Assembly (NCBI RefSeq): GCF_964340395.1 | Contig: NC_135549.1 | Location: forward strand, 32,156,832 to 32,220,831 | Reading direction: 5' to 3' | DNA from: Glandiceps talaboti | Lineage: Eukaryota; Hemichordata; Enteropneusta; Spengelidae | DNA length: 64,000 bases | Shown: one piece after another, positions 1 through 34,412 of the stretch | How positions within the stretch are numbered: the stretch's first letter is position 1 | Layout: the number at the start of each line of letters is the position of its first letter | Made by a program: the position numbers and the translations under genes | Notes under the pieces: generated by a model | Database searches by the model: none | The model's input: the letters and a program-made list of their open reading frames with translations, nothing else | What the model was told of the DNA's origin: nothing

Positions 1-240
1 ACTCGAGGGCCCTGGTATCACAAATGTACCAAATTATATAGAGCTTGAATCTTGCACTCCAGATATAACCTTATTAATCAATGGAAATCACTTAATTATG
101 TAAAATGACTCATTAACACTAAGAGCGATATTGATAATTTTTAAGACGCCTGCACTTTGTTAACATAATTTTATTGTAAGCAGTTCGAAGCTTGCATTCT
201 TAAGATATAGCCTAATTATGAAAATTACTCATTAAAATCC
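1..240. repeat. Interspersed repeat fragment
   Basis: Motifs such as ggtatcacaaatgtaccaa, agatata and gactcattaa recur at 35080-35280 and, more diverged, at 52550-53140. This is probably a truncated copy of a transposon family shared with those sites. Confidence 0.55.
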
Positions 241-286
241 CTAGTATCATGTAGTCAGTCTTGCCTAGTATCACGTATCTCTCTGA

Positions 287-424
287 TGACTGCAATGTGG
301 TTGTTTACATCTCAGCCTTAACTTTATCCAATCAGTGTGCATTTGCTCTGTAGTATGACTGCAATGTGGTTGTTTACATCTCAGTCTTAACTTTATCCAA
401 TCAGTGTGCGTTTGCTCTGTAGTA
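287..424. repeat. 69-bp direct tandem duplication
   Basis: Two near-identical copies (287-355 and 356-424), each starting tgactgcaatgtgg and ending gctctgtagta, differ at about two positions. Confidence 0.9.
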
Positions 425-951
425 TGACGTAATTATGTTTACTATTTCCGTATCACTCAGTCAGCTTTAAACGCAGAGTGCAGAGTGCGTCCTTGTATAA
501 CATGTGATGGTAATGTACATGGGAAGAATATGCTTTGTTGTTTTAATACATCCTTTGTGGCGGTGATTTTGATAACTTGACCAAATGTAGGAATTCCGTA
601 CGGCTGTCTTTTGTCAAATTTGTTATGATATACGATTTCCCTGTGACACGAAACATACGGTTCAAAAAGCTGTTACAATGACTATATGATGCAGTGATGA
701 TATTTTATACGGTGTACACTAAACTCGGCATTCCATATGTGTTTTATAGCTGGATTTCGTCTTGTTAGTGAGGTTTGTTGACAAGGGAAATTGCAGTGAC
801 CACGTGAAACAACAAGCAAAATATAGGGCTATTGGTGAAAAATAACTCTGCATATCTGCAGGGGTCTCAGCCAATCAGAATGCGAGATTGGTAAGAGGTA
901 AAATGATGGCGCTATAACATAAGACTAATATTCTACGCCTTAATATACAGG

Positions 952-2881
952 AGTATCTTTTACCGACTTTACAGAAGAGTGGCAACCCTAAATTAATGAA
1001 ATTAACCAACAAACAAGAAATAAGGTAAGTCGTTTGGATTCATTGATTTTTTTTTATCATGTTTGTGAGAAAGAATAACTTAACTTTCAAAGTCACTTAG
1101 AGAGTAAAATAACAAAATGGAAGTGTGTATACATGTCTGCTACTGGTACTGTAATGTGACAATCTCCCTAAAGTAGTAATTTCTGTCTCCCTAGATTAAC
1201 GATTATATACCCCATACACATAACTCACACGGTTACTGTCTCCCTAGTTTAGTGATTACATACCCCATACACATAACTCACACAGATACTGTCTCCCTAG
1301 TTTAGTGATTACATATACCCCATATATACACATAACTCACACGGTTACTGTCTCCCTAGTTTAGTGATTACATACCCCATACACATAACTCACACAGATA
1401 CTGTCTCCCTAGTTTAGTGATTACATATACCCCATACACATAACTCACACGGTTACTGTCTCCCTAGTTTAGTGATTACATACCCCATACACATAACTCA
1501 CACAGATACTGTCTCCCTAGCTAGTTTAGTAATTACATATCCCATACACATAACTCGCACAGATACTGTCTCCCTAGTTTAGTGATTACATATACCCCAT
1601 ACACATATCTCACACAGTTACTGTACCTAGTTTAGCGGTCTATCCTAAGGTTTCCTCATCTTTCTTGCACAGAGAAAATTTAGCCAGAACTGAAATTTAT
1701 TTTGAAAACCTGAACTATGTCATCATGAAAGAAGAACTTGCTTATGAGGTAAGGCTTGTATGATATTCCAATACATCAGTTGATTCAATACTAATGAAGA
1801 CATTTCCATTCCACCCCATGGTTGTTCTATCACATTACATTACATTACATTACATTACATTACATTACATTACATTATGTTATGTTATGTTACATTACAT
1901 TACGCTACATCACATCACATCACATCAGATTACGTTACATTAAACTGTGTTACAGTATGGCAGAATGTTACATTTCATAACATTATCAAACGTAGATGAC
2001 GTACAAGCTTCATGTGAGTGCTAGTACTAATAATCAGTGTCCTTGTCGACGTAATGGATCTTACCGCCGGCAGATATTTGCCATAAATGACATTTTACCA
2101 TATCACTGTCTTCACCTTGGATATACATCACTTTGTGTTTCATTACTTTGCAATAAATTACGAGATCTGACGTAGACTACTAAATAAACATGATATGTCA
2201 AAATACAAGCTTCAATTTTTATGGTTCGTTGTTAAAAGCACATCACTAGAGTGTTCTTTTGTTTAAGATACTCTGTCTTGTTGGATGTCTTGGTATTCTT
2301 TCACTTTATATGTGTATGTTTGTAACATATCAAAGACCAGTAGAAATAACAGCGATAGTCTACATACCCCGAGACTCATTAAAATGATGTACGGGCCTGG
2401 GTAATAAATATTTCATTAACATTTCGATATTCTGTCAGTAATATAAGTAACGTGCTGGAAACCATATGGATGTGTCTGGAATTGCAAACAAATGCATTCT
2501 GATATATGCATTTGAATGCTCATACATTGTGGAAGTGGTGAAATGTAGTCATTTTAATTAGCAATGTACTATGGATTTACTTGTTCGGCTTATCACAGTG
2601 ACTGTGAATTCCATCACATTTCCACGTGTAACATCTTATACACAGATTATTGTGATTCATGGTGTAATTTTATTTTCCACTGGATGTAGGGAATGATCAC
2701 TGGGAGTATGGATGTAGGAATGGTCACTAGATGTATGGAATGATCAGTTGATGTAGGGAATGATCATTGGATGTAGGGAATGATCACTGGGTGTATGTAT
2801 GTATGTATGTATGTATGTATGTATGTATGTATGTATGTATGTATGTATGTATGTATGTATGTGTGTGTATGTAAGTAAGTA

Positions 2882-2912
<31 letters not shown>

Positions 2913-4014
2913 ATGTGTGTGTGTGTGTGTATGTATGACATTGTATGTATGTATGTATGTATGTATGTATGTATGTATGTATGTAGGGAATGGTCACTGG
3001 ATGTAGGGAATGATCACTGGGTGTATGGATGTAGGAATGGTCACTAGATGTATGGAATGATCACTTGATGTAGGGAATGATCATTGGATGTAGGGAATGA
3101 ATACTGGATGTAGGAATGATCACTGGATGTGACAATTGATGACGATTCTAGTTCACCATCTGCTTATTGATAGTCTAATATAATCAAGGAAATAATCTCC
3201 GCCAAATCTAAGAAAACACAAATTGAGATTGCCTCTTATTAGGCAATATGAATTATTTCATTCTTTGAAGGCCATATCAATTATGGTTTGAATTCATTCC
3301 TCAACCAGTTTGTCCTCTCATTCACAATGACTAATATGCTGTCAGCGCAAACCCAATTTATCAACCATTTATGGCAATGTCATCTGTCGAACGTGCTGTG
3401 GATTTGGGTATATTTAAACAGCAATGCTAACGTCATAGGAATGTTAATGATATCTGAACATTTTGTTTACAAGACACATGGTAAAAAGACAAGGCATCAC
3501 CGTGTAAATCTTGATAATTAACCAACAAAATTAAAATAGTCGTTCGTAATGATGATTGATTTGTATCCGTCAAAAACAAGAATACATTAATTTTCTTAAA
3601 AAAAAAAAAAGTCCCCGATAATATACATTGTCCACAAACAATGCTTGTGAGCTACCTACGGATGATCAGTCACTGATCATCTCTCAATATGCATTCATTG
3701 ATTCTCAGCATCCATGGTACATTGCATGTTAAACCTACGTTAACTTACTAGTCTTGTTCTTGTTCTTGTTCTTGTTCTTGTTCTTGTTCTTCGTCATCTT
3801 CTTCTTTATAAACTATTGTGTTTTTTTACAGTCAGGCCAACTTTGGGCGGACATAGGTGGATCCCTTGGTCTGTGGATAGGCATATCAGTGGTCACATTA
3901 GTTGAAGCTTTGGAGCTACTTATAGATCTGATAGTACATATTAAAAGACGTGGCATCCAATGTCAACTACTACCTGATGCTGAAACTACTTTACGATCCC
4001 CGATTCGACGGTGA
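952..4014 (+). CDS. DEG/ENaC (ASIC-like) sodium channel, 3' end only (gene A)
   Basis: Three terminal exons are visible: 952-1025, 1673-1748 and 3832-4014 (stop TGA). They encode the last part of the extracellular domain, the pre-TM2 strand (IYFENLNYVI) and TM2. The final exon reads LWADIGGSLGLWIGIS, the family's glycine-rich TM2 entry with a G-I-S selectivity filter, followed by a short basic cytoplasmic tail. The first two exons (74 and 76 nt) have exactly the length and phase of exons 12 and 13 of gene B downstream, so A and B are tandem paralogues. By family it should be a trimeric amiloride-type cation channel; its ligand cannot be inferred. Exons upstream of 952 lie outside the window. 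The last intron holds a GTAT microsatellite and (TTCTTG)n just before the acceptor. Confidence 0.87.
1165..1625. repeat. ~52-bp minisatellite upstream of a gene A exon
   Basis: About eight copies of a unit containing ctgtctccctagtttag and cccatacacataactcac. It ends about 50 bp before the acceptor of exon 1673-1748. The ctgtctccctag block resembles a 3' splice site in gene orientation. Confidence 0.9.
1828..1935. repeat. (ATTAC)n microsatellite
   Basis: Pentanucleotide cattacatta repeats with interruptions, in the last intron of gene A. Confidence 0.9.
2680..3135. repeat. ~20-bp repeats flanking a (GTAT)n tract
   Basis: Copies of ggatgtagggaatgatcac lie on both sides of a (GTAT)n/(GT)n core (about 2790-2985). 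The microsatellite appears to have expanded inside the older 20-bp array. Confidence 0.87.
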
Positions 4015-4141
4015 TCATGAAAAACACGTGACGACATTTCAAGTGATGAAGTCTCACAGTACAACTATTAATAGTACACTGAGATAGATTATGTCGGCTA
4101 TGTAAAGTCAGAATCAATGGACAGATATACATACAGATACC

Positions 4142-4147
4142 AATAAA
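4142..4147 (+). terminator. Probable poly(A) signal of gene A
   Basis: AATAAA lies about 128 nt after the stop of gene A, with a T-rich stretch downstream. This is a reasonable 3' end for a short 3'UTR. Confidence 0.5.
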
Positions 4148-5175
4148 GAGTCGAGATAGGCTGTCCTATCTTTGTCTTGTCATTTGCGTTAAAACAATAT
4201 TTTCATACATCAATATGTAAATATGATAAAAAAAGTAGCAAACACTTTATTCGCCTTCAATATACATGACGATCGCACAATGTCACACAAGCTCAATAAG
4301 CGAACTTCGTTTGTGAGGGGGAGGGGATCTGGGGTCAATGCGATTGCTGAACTTAATGTTTCTCTAATTTACTACTGAGACGTGTAAGTTGATAAAAATT
4401 AACTTCTAATGTGTGATATGGTGCTGGGTTTCTGATAGTATTTTTTTTTGCAATCATGTTTTTACATTACATCGATCGTAGTGTGTGATCGCTACAGTTT
4501 TCAGCACAGCTTACATTATATATTTAAAAACGTTTCATGTCACACTTGTGAACGTTCGTTCAGGGGAGAGGGGAGGGGGGGGGGTTGGCCTAAACGAATG
4601 ATGTCCTTTTGTTGAGCTTGTGCGACACTGTGCAATCGTCCCTGAGCGGTCAGTATTATACCTCAATACTCAATACTGTCACAAAAGGTAAGTTCAACCG
4701 TTGTCTATCCAATCCAATGCAAGTTGCGTTCCACTCCTTTGCTACAATGTATTATACATTATAAACAAACCTCTCCCTCACACTTTTCGTCCCCCCCCCC
4801 CATAAACTACATGTCAAGTACTAAGAACGGCTGCCCTCATCGTTGATATATGAAAGTACAGTAAAGGTGTACACAGTCCACGTGACCAAGAATTTCAATA
4901 CACAGTATTCGGATTTTAGAGTAATCTGTTTGTCATGGCTAGAATTACATCATGGTCACATTTTGGTGGTGCTATGTAGGTCGTAACGTATCATAGTAAA
5001 CGCTGACTTACAGTCATGCTAAGAATAACATATTTTGACTGACATTATAATGACTGTACCAAGCACAGAAACTAGAATACACGTATGCCATGCCTTGTTA
5101 AAATATAATCCCAACTTTTACGGGCTTTGCTGGATTACTGTCTTTATGTGAAATGATGGCGACAACAATACTGCC

Positions 5176-5330
5176 CAGTATATCATTATTAACCAATCAT
5201 AGTACGGTATATCATTATCAACCAATCATAGTACGGTTTATCATCATTAACCAATCATAGTACGGTATATCATTATTAACCAATCACAGTACGGTATATC
5301 ATTATTAACCAATCACCGTACGTTTATCCT
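5176..5330. repeat. ~30-bp minisatellite
   Basis: Five copies of atcattattaaccaatcat followed by agtacggtat. Confidence 0.88.
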
Positions 5331-6099
5331 CAAATTAGACATAACGAATGACCATGACGCAACGCTAATTAAAACGGTCACTGATATATTTACATATTAT
5401 TTGCTGTAATTGAGAGTCGTTATACTCTCAATGGCAAATACTGCTTTAGATAGATAAGGGGATTTTCACATTTCGATTCGATTCGATTCAAAACAAAAAC
5501 TGTACATTTATTGTTTGCATACAGGAACTCCTGAAAGAAAAACTAAAAATACACACAACTTTCGTAAAGCGATGAAAGCCTAGAGTAGAGTGGTGAAATA
5601 CACCACACAAACTTAATACAGTTACACATCTTTCAAAATAGCCACTTATGATGGTACGAATGACTTCTTCTTCAAAGTCTTCTTCTTAAATGGAACCCTG
5701 TCAACGCTGTAACCACAGTTATTATGTATAATAAGAAATGTACATTTATATATTGATGTATACAGTTATTTTCCAATTGTCCGAACACTTTATCATGACA
5801 ATCCTGTACAGTATACACTATATGTTGGATTTCTACAAAGCTTTAATAAAGAATAATATAAATGCATACACTTATTGAACAGTTATCAAAATCTTGTATT
5901 TCTTATGTAGCAAAACTCCCCACGTCTTTGTTTTGATAATACACGTTTTCCAATGAATCTGTAACTTCAATATCTTTCTGTATCTTCCTGTATCTGTCCT
6001 GTCTGTGTCTCGGTGTGTCTTTCTGTCTGCCTGTGAGCTGTATGTTTGTCCGTTTCTGTGTGTTCTTCTAGCTCTCTGTGTGTATCTTGCTGTCTCTGC

Positions 6100-6100
6100 C

Positions 6101-6138
<38 letters not shown>

Positions 6139-6145
6139 CCTCCCT

Positions 6146-6219
<74 letters not shown>
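6100..6219. repeat. (TCTG)n(CT)n microsatellite
   Basis: (TCTG)n followed by a C-rich tract and a long uninterrupted (CT)n. Confidence 0.95.
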
Positions 6220-6222
<3 letters not shown>

Positions 6223-7659
6223 GAGGTCGAAGTTAAACATACGGGTCTGGCGTCATTTGAAACAGTGATACGGGGATTTCGGGAATAAAAAACAATCGTA
6301 TTTCTGCTGATTTTCTCTTGATGTTTTCGACAATTGTTGTGGTAAATGTTGTCAGTAAGTTATACTTGATAAAGAATTCTTAAATAATCCTGAAAAAGTA
6401 TATGATGTAATTCAACTAATGAAAGTAGACTAATTTAAAATATAGCATTACAATATATTCTATGGTTATCACGATATACATTTAATTCATTGTTATTACC
6501 ATTCATTGTCAACAGTACAATTGCATGACATATGCTGTAACTACTGTGATAGGTAATACATGTATTATGAATATGCATATATATCGTTTAGTGTCACTCC
6601 AGCTGAAGTAATTGTAATTAAAAATATAGGTAAGAAATATAGACAAGGAAAATACCACAGTTCACATAAGGTGAGTTCACATGAGGTCATGCCACTGTAG
6701 AAATTGATCTTAAAGTTTCAATACTGGGTGACCCCCCCCCCACTGCCAATTTCAAAAACAAAGTGACCCCTACCAATTCACCGCCACCCCACCCCCACCC
6801 ACCCCCACACACCAGGTCGAAGAAATTGACCGGTCCTATATTCTGAAGACTACCTTTGTGGTACGTTACCTCTGATCATCAAACTGTTTATACGAGTCCT
6901 TATTAAAAGCCGAATGAGTTTATTTAGAAGACTAAACAAACCATTTATCTTACACAGTGGTTTACTTGGCTCTGATGATGCATACAATTATTAGAGTAAA
7001 TTGAGATTAAACTAAACTGTTGCATAACCAACTTGCAGGAAAGGAATTAGCAACATTTACGATCATAATGGGAAGCGGGATGAGAAGTCATTGGGCCATC
7101 AAAATTCTGATAGTCCGAAAAGGGGACTTGCAATGTTTTGCTCTTTATTTGTGATTTTTTGGGAACCAAATTAAACTTCAGGAGAAGTCATTTACCAAGA
7201 GCACATCCACAAAATATATTTCAGCCTAGCCACAACAAAATACACTTCATAGCCAGATAATATGTACTGCATAGTATAATTGTCTCAATTCTGATATTTT
7301 AATACCATATGATTAAAACATTGTAAGACTTTAAATTATGTCTATTGTTCGATATTTCATGCCTCTAAATGGCTCCCTACATGGTCTTATTTCAAAACGT
7401 TTTCACCTTTGGAGGTGTCTCCTCCAAATCATTAGTAATCACGGTGTAAAAATCTCCCAAATCAAGATGGAAGGTGGCTGGCTAAGGGACTGGTCAGTTT
7501 CTCCAGCCTGGGAGTGGGGGGGGGGTCGGTAGATTTCTCCATTGGGCCGACAAAAAGCCACTGAACCCCCCCCCCCATCTGTAAATCCGAAAACAAGCTG
7601 ACATCCCCCCATCACTTAATTCTAAAATATATATGATATTCACATGACAGGTATTTTTT

Positions 7660-8765
7660 GATCGAGACTCAGTGAGGACGGCTTGACCATCTTGGCACTA
7701 TCATATAATTATTGACTACACATGGAAAATGTATTCCAAGAGTTTAGTAGCATCTTGACAGTGCAAAGGTAGAGGGAAAATTTGAGAAGGGAATATGTAC
7801 ACCTCTCATGGGGGTCCTGGAGTATTGTTACTCTTATTAGTCCATTTCGAGACCATTCAGACACTTTCAGACAATGATTTCCAAGCTTTACAAGACAGCA
7901 CCAACATGTAAAAAGTAACTACATAGGGTTGAAATACTTTTAAATGAAGTTTAATAGCATCTTAACAGTAAGAGGTAGGGGGAAGAGCTCGAGACTAGGA
8001 TAGGTTAATCTCTTGTGGAGGTCCGAGGGGGTCTCCCATAGCAGCCCTGAAGCTTTTTACTCTTATCGGTCCATTTTGAGACTATTCAGACACTTTCAGA
8101 CAATGATTTCCAAGCTTTGCAAGACAGCACCAACATGTAAAAAGCAATTTCAGAGGGTTGAAATATTTCTGGTATAAAGTGTGATAGCATCTTGACAGCA
8201 AGAGTTAGGGTGATGGGATATGTCTATTTCTTGTGCGGGTCCTAGAGGGTCTCCCCTAGAAGCTCTGGAGGTTTTTTACTCTTAAAGCCAATTTTTAGGC
8301 TATTCAGACCCTTTCAAGCAATAACTCAATCCATGCTTTACAAGACAGCACCATCAGGTATCAGAAACTATTCTTTATAATTTACATAGGATTGAAATAT
8401 GTACTTAAAAAGTTATATGGCATCATTATAGTAAAGGTCCACACATCTAATGGTGGTATCATTGGTAGGGGAGATTTGGAATTTTAAGGCAATTTTAGAC
8501 TATCTTGGAAAACTTTTCACATCTTTATAAGACAATATCAGCTCAAATTAGCATACGGTGAAAATATTTAAGAAAAGTTTAATACCCTTATAACAGTGAA
8601 AAGGTTGTTGCATCTGATTGTTGGTTGAATGCATGAGTGACCTCTGGGTTGAGGGAGCCTTTGGGGTTTTCCCCTGGCAGATCTGGAGATTTTTGTTTCT
8701 ATTAAGGCAATTTTAGGTTATTCATAGCCTTTGAGGTAATATTTCCAAGCTTTGAAAAGCTAGCT
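7660..8765. repeat. Degenerate ~220-bp tandem repeat
   Basis: Five diverged copies share blocks such as agacaatgatttccaagctt, caagacagcaccaacatg and tagcatcttgacag, starting near 7862, 8091, 8309, 8515 and 8730. The spacing is 205-230 bp. The copies decay toward the right. Confidence 0.75.
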
Positions 8766-9295
8766 TAAATGTATGTTTTAAAGGAGTTTCCCATGTCACA
8801 TAAAGATGGGCCCGAAACATTGGTAATGGGGCATTAATATTGCATGTAAAGTAAAGTCACCGGTATGTTAGAGAACTTTAGGTGGCCATACCTAGTGTAT
8901 AATAGAAACTGGAATCTGAAGAGATGTGGTGATTTTTAGTGTCGAGCATATGAAGTGTTCGAAATAGAAAGACTTAGTGTATTAATCCCTTCTGACAAGT
9001 TCACACTGACGAGTAGAACAATTTAGATTAATTTCTTTTATATCCACCCCTCAGGCCAAAGAAACTGACCGGTCCCTAAGTACCTCCATGTATAGGTTAG
9101 AGCTCATTATGAGACGTCTCCTTATGCATGTGAAATCCACATAATTGTATATCTCCTCTGTCGTGTACATGACTGAAGGGGTGGCTAAAATATCTGGAGT
9201 TTCATTTGGCGGGTATTAACATTTTTTGAGAGAAGAGGGTGGGGGAGGAGCTCGTACAAAATTTGTTAAATGTAATTTGTGTCCATTTCCTAACT

Positions 9296-9376
9296 GTAGA
9301 TTTAATAGAAATCGGTTGCCATAGAGACAAATCGATTGCCATAGAGACAAATTGATTGCCATACAGACAAATTGCA
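9296..9376. repeat. 21-bp tandem repeat, three copies
   Basis: Three copies of ttgccatagagacaaat with a short linker. Confidence 0.8.
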
Positions 9377-10026
9377 AGAGATAAAATTAAAATGACTGAA
9401 TAATTACTATGTAAACTCAACTTGAAATGTAGTCACTCCATGGCTTTGTTTTTACATCCTTGTCCAACATCGTAAAAAAAGAAATCAACCTACCTACCTA
9501 CCTACCCATTAATGTGATGGGTTACGTTGTCCATTTAACAGCTTTTTATAGTTTATTCTGGCCTAAGTATTATTAATCTTTTCCTTTCATTCAGGGTATA
9601 GAATGGCTGTCTGGAGGAGGGGGCGTCAAGAGTGGGTATGGTGTTATTGTGATAGTTGCTCTATGGAAAATCATTGTTATTATTCAAATTGTGTATAAAT
9701 TATGTACTCGTTGATGATTGGACATACAATCCGTCCCCATAGTACTAATTGGTAGAGTCAATCAGGATACACAAGTACGTACTATAGTGGTTTTATAAGC
9801 AAGTAGTAATTGCGATTTTTAAATTAATTTCATCGTGACTAATAAAAGAAAACCTTGATGTTTGACAAAGTAACACAATTTAATCGCAACTAATTTCATT
9901 CTGAATATCGTTACGTAACCATTTGAGGATTTAGTACTCTATGTGTCAGGTGGTTCGACATTTATCCTGACTTTGCAATAAAGGCTCTTAGACTACCTAT
10001 GCTCTGATCGTGACTGAACCAGAAAA

Positions 10027-30592
<20,566 letters not shown>

Positions 30593-30660
30593 AGTCACAT
30601 AAATACTGTGACTGTACTACGACATTCTGATTTTTCTCATATAACCTCAAAATACGGAAG

Positions 30661-30662
<2 letters not shown>

Positions 30663-30755
<93 letters not shown>
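30663..30755. repeat. (AC)n(AT)n microsatellite
   Basis: In the presumed 3'UTR or flank of gene B, 70 bp after the stop. Confidence 0.97.
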
Positions 30756-30756
<1 letters not shown>

Positions 30757-30789
30757 TATATAGTTATATATATAGTTATATAGTTGTAG

Positions 30790-31135
30790 ATGTATGTATA
30801 TAGTTTGTTCTTGACCTAGCATTGTAAAATGTACGTATAGTTTGTACTTGACCTAGCATTGTAAGTTCACGGATAGTTTGTATTTAACCTAACATTGTAA
30901 GTTCATTGATATTTTGTACTTGACCCATAATTGTAAAGTTCACGGATAGTTTGTACTTGACCTAGCATTGTAAGTTCATGGATAGTTTGTACTTGACCTA
31001 GCATTGTAAGTTCACGGATAGTTTGTACTTGACCTAGCATTGTAAGTTCACGGATAGTTTGTACTTGACCTAGCATTGTAAAGTTCATGGATAGTTTGTA
31101 TTTAACCTAACATTGTAAGTTCATTGATATTTTGT
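30790..31135. repeat. ~36-bp minisatellite
   Basis: About nine copies of a unit with gatagtttgtacttgaccta and gcattgtaagttcac. Confidence 0.93.
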
Positions 31136-33473
31136 ATTCAGTTCCTATTACTATTATTAGAGGACTATTAAAATGGGTTCCGTCCATCCACCTGTCCTTC
31201 AGTAATTTGTCAGACATGCTATATTCTTATACAGTGTACAACTACCCTTGTACTGTAAAATATGTCGCTAGGGACGTCCTTACCATCCCTCTCCTGTTGC
31301 TGAACTTTCAGTCTACCCTCTTCCCATTCAGGCACTAAAGATTTCAAGCTTGCCCATTCAAATTCAAAGATTTTACATGAACCGACAACTTTTCTCATAG
31401 GTTCAGCCCCTCTCCTCCCACCCCCACCCCCTGAAAATTCTGACATCGGGCTAATGTTTAGAGTTAGGCCCATGGCATAAAGAATATTGGTTCTTTTCTT
31501 GACTAAATGTACACATCTCTATGCGTCAACACATTTAGTTTGTGTTGTTTCCAAATTATATGTTGCATGTTTACAGTTTAAATTTGTCTTGTTTCAAATC
31601 AAATTGTGCGCCTGAAAAATGTTTTGTTTTGGAACTTTTGATATAACTATTAAAGATTTTTGTGTCGAAAGTTAAAAAAAAATTGTTAAAAATATTTGTT
31701 TTGTCTTTTCATTTGCGGGCCACTGTAGATGTACATCATTAGCGAATGTAATTCATTCTCACAAACCAGAGTTATTATTTCTTCCACTACACTGTCAAAT
31801 ACAAGTCGGGACCGGCTTGTTAAGGACGGTGCCGTAAAACGGTCGTGGTTTGCGATGATGATGTAATTACGTACTTCAGTTAGGATATCATTTGTACACG
31901 GAGTGAAATCAGTTTCACATACTTTTATAGATTCCTGGTTATTGGTTTATTTGTGGTATTTCCACATTTGTAATAAACACTAATTGTTTATGTTGGCCAG
32001 TTCATGAATAAAACAACTGCTATGATACTATTTGGCCTACTGAAAACGATAGGGAAAACATAAAGTCAGTCCATGTATGGACAACTGAGTCAATAAATTG
32101 CGAATAGTAATCAGTCACAGGCTGAGCAATATGCAACACCATCTTTAGGTTGACTGATATAAGTTAGTATTACATCTGAATCAAGGGATTGTACCTGTCT
32201 TACACTATCCCTATTGACACAATGAATCGATAATATTGCTGACAACATTTGTGACCTAATTTAAGAATTAATGAGGTATTACCCCTGTCCAAATCTGAAT
32301 GTTGTCCTGTATTGTATACAGTTGCTTTATATTTAGATTAGGTAGACCGGTGTCGTTTATATTTAGATTAGTTAGGCCTGTGTCCTTTATTGAATATATT
32401 TGATATCACTTCAATTATATATTGTGGTCATCGTATGGTGGGGATGGGAGGGTGCTCAACTGCCACAGACGGCAATAAAGGGGAGGGTTCACATGATGAG
32501 AGAAGTCCTTTTCACTACCCCAGGTTTGAGAAAAGGGTAAAGTTACCTAATTTTTTATTTAAAGTAAACAATTGAAGCCATTACAATCTTCATGTGTATC
32601 TTTTTAAAGCAGAAGCCTATTTTTATTGCATTGTGAAAGAATAGCAATGCTTATACAGGATCCTGGTGTGTGTTATGTCTCTGGTTTTGTTAGTATGGAG
32701 TGAAAATATGGCCATCTTTGAGACAGAAATGTCATTTCACACGATCGAGTGAAACCCAAGGGCAACACTGTCTGTACTCAGAGCTACATACATTTTCTAA
32801 AAATACACTATGTACCGAATGTATGTTACGTCCAATGATAAATTAATGACATGTTGACACGTCGATCGAGTTGTCTATTGAGAGTAAAAACTGTGACACA
32901 ATTTGTTGCATTATTATCCGATATTTATTCAAAAATTAATAATCTACCGCAAATTCAGCTTCAAGGAAACCACGTCCAGTTTAGTTGGAAGAAAATTATC
33001 TTTGGTTTTTGTGCCTAGAAATGTATAGCGCCCCCTAGAGCGCGAAGAAACGCCATTGGACAAGTGTTGGAATAAGAAACAAAGTCTATAGCATTGACGT
33101 ATAGAAATGTAGTACAATATGAAAGTTGTCAATGGATGTATTACTTGCATTTCATTATAACGTTAACTTGTAATACATCCCAAGAATAGCATTACATGAC
33201 ACAATATATTTATATACGCATATGCTGTGAGTATTTGTTGTCAACTGCGAAATCGATAGCAAAGTAGATTTTGTAAATATTGAACGTTTTACAAGGGTAA
33301 GTGTTAATAAGAACAATTGTATGAAAACCTCATTTATCTTGCAACCAAATCTGGCATTATAAACAAATTTAATGGCGTCAAGAAAAAAAAAACTCAAATT
33401 ATTTCAAAAAGGATAGTTACGTTACAAAATATGCAATGAATAGCACAAGTCTTTCGAGAGTAATTCGTATACA

Positions 33474-33645
33474 TGAGTCTAAGTCACTTATATACGAGAT
33501 TTTAAGTCAATTCTTACATGGAGTCTAAGTCACTTCTTATATACGTGAATCTAAGTCAATTCTTACATGCAAGCCAAAGTCACCTCTTGAATACTAGAGT
33601 CTAAATCGCTGCCTACACGTAGGCGTCAAAGTCATATCTTCTACA
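33474..33645. repeat. Degenerate ~35-bp repeat
   Basis: About five copies of gtctaagtca...cttatatacg with high divergence. Confidence 0.65.
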
Positions 33646-33910
33646 CTAGTATCATATACTATGAAAAGCTATTTGTCTAGTCGTAGTTGCATGTAATTTT
33701 GAAATTCTACCCTTAACAAATGTATCTGAGGTTTCGTCATGGTTCAGTGGCAATTATTCACTAAATACGGTGAAATTTTCTTTGGATTTTAAGATACATT
33801 ACAATTATTAATTATACACTCACTGTCGTAGTTTTCGGAGAAACTCGGTTTTTTGGAAAAAGATGAAGTCATACTGAAGCTTTGATTTATCATTGATTTC
33901 AGATTCGCAA

Positions 33911-34083
33911 ATGTATGTATGTATGTATGTATGTATGTATGTATGTATGTATGTATGTATGTATGTATGTATGCATGCATGCATGCATGCATGCATGCAT
34001 GTATGTATGCATGCATGTATGTATGTATGTATGCATGCATGCATGTATGTATGTATGTATGTATGTATGTATGTATGTATGTT
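33911..34083. repeat. (GTAT)n/(GCAT)n microsatellite
   Basis: GTAT repeats with embedded GCAT blocks. Confidence 0.97.
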
Positions 34084-34324
34084 ATGTAACACTGCTGCAT
34101 TTGTCAGTGTTATCGCCAAAGCTCAGTACGTGGAAATGATACATTCGTAGTAGTAGCATGATTAGGAAAACATATATAGATCTCTCACTTATAATTTTCT
34201 CCCAGTACTCAGTGCAAACTAGATGACATTTTCCATTAAATTTAAGTGTCTTTTTGAATCGAACATATGAAACTTATCTGGAGCAAAAAGTGTCTCGAAT
34301 ATTGGAATGCGCTCATGTTTACGC

Positions 34325-34412
34325 GCCCAAGTCATAGACTGACAAACCCAAGACATAGACTGACAAACCCAAGACATAGACTGACAAACCCAAGTCATAG
34401 ACTGACAAACGC
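34325..34412. repeat. 21-bp tandem repeat, four copies
   Basis: Unit cccaagacatagactgacaa. Confidence 0.92.

Larger units (their letters stand above)
4015..10026. other. Intergenic region between genes A and B
   Basis: No coding exon is supported. It contains poly-C/poly-G tracts (4565-4590, 4790-4801, 6730-6815, 7510-7600), the tandem repeats listed separately and scattered interspersed-repeat sequence. The segment just before 10027 has no obvious TATA box that I can defend. Confidence 0.6.

Noticed and set aside
3754-3831. Frame extending the last exon of gene A upstream
   Set aside because: This part is the pyrimidine-rich (TTCTTG)n intron end before the acceptor at 3831.
9595-9650. Possible upstream exon of gene B after ttcattcag
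   Set aside because: It shows no family similarity and no phase constraint. The ATG at 10027 already precedes the full N-terminal motif set in good context.
32390-32575. Small frames between genes B and C (also 30115-30333, 31132-31338, 34267-34485)
   Set aside because: Short, repeat- or poly-C-derived, with no recognisable motif or splice partners.
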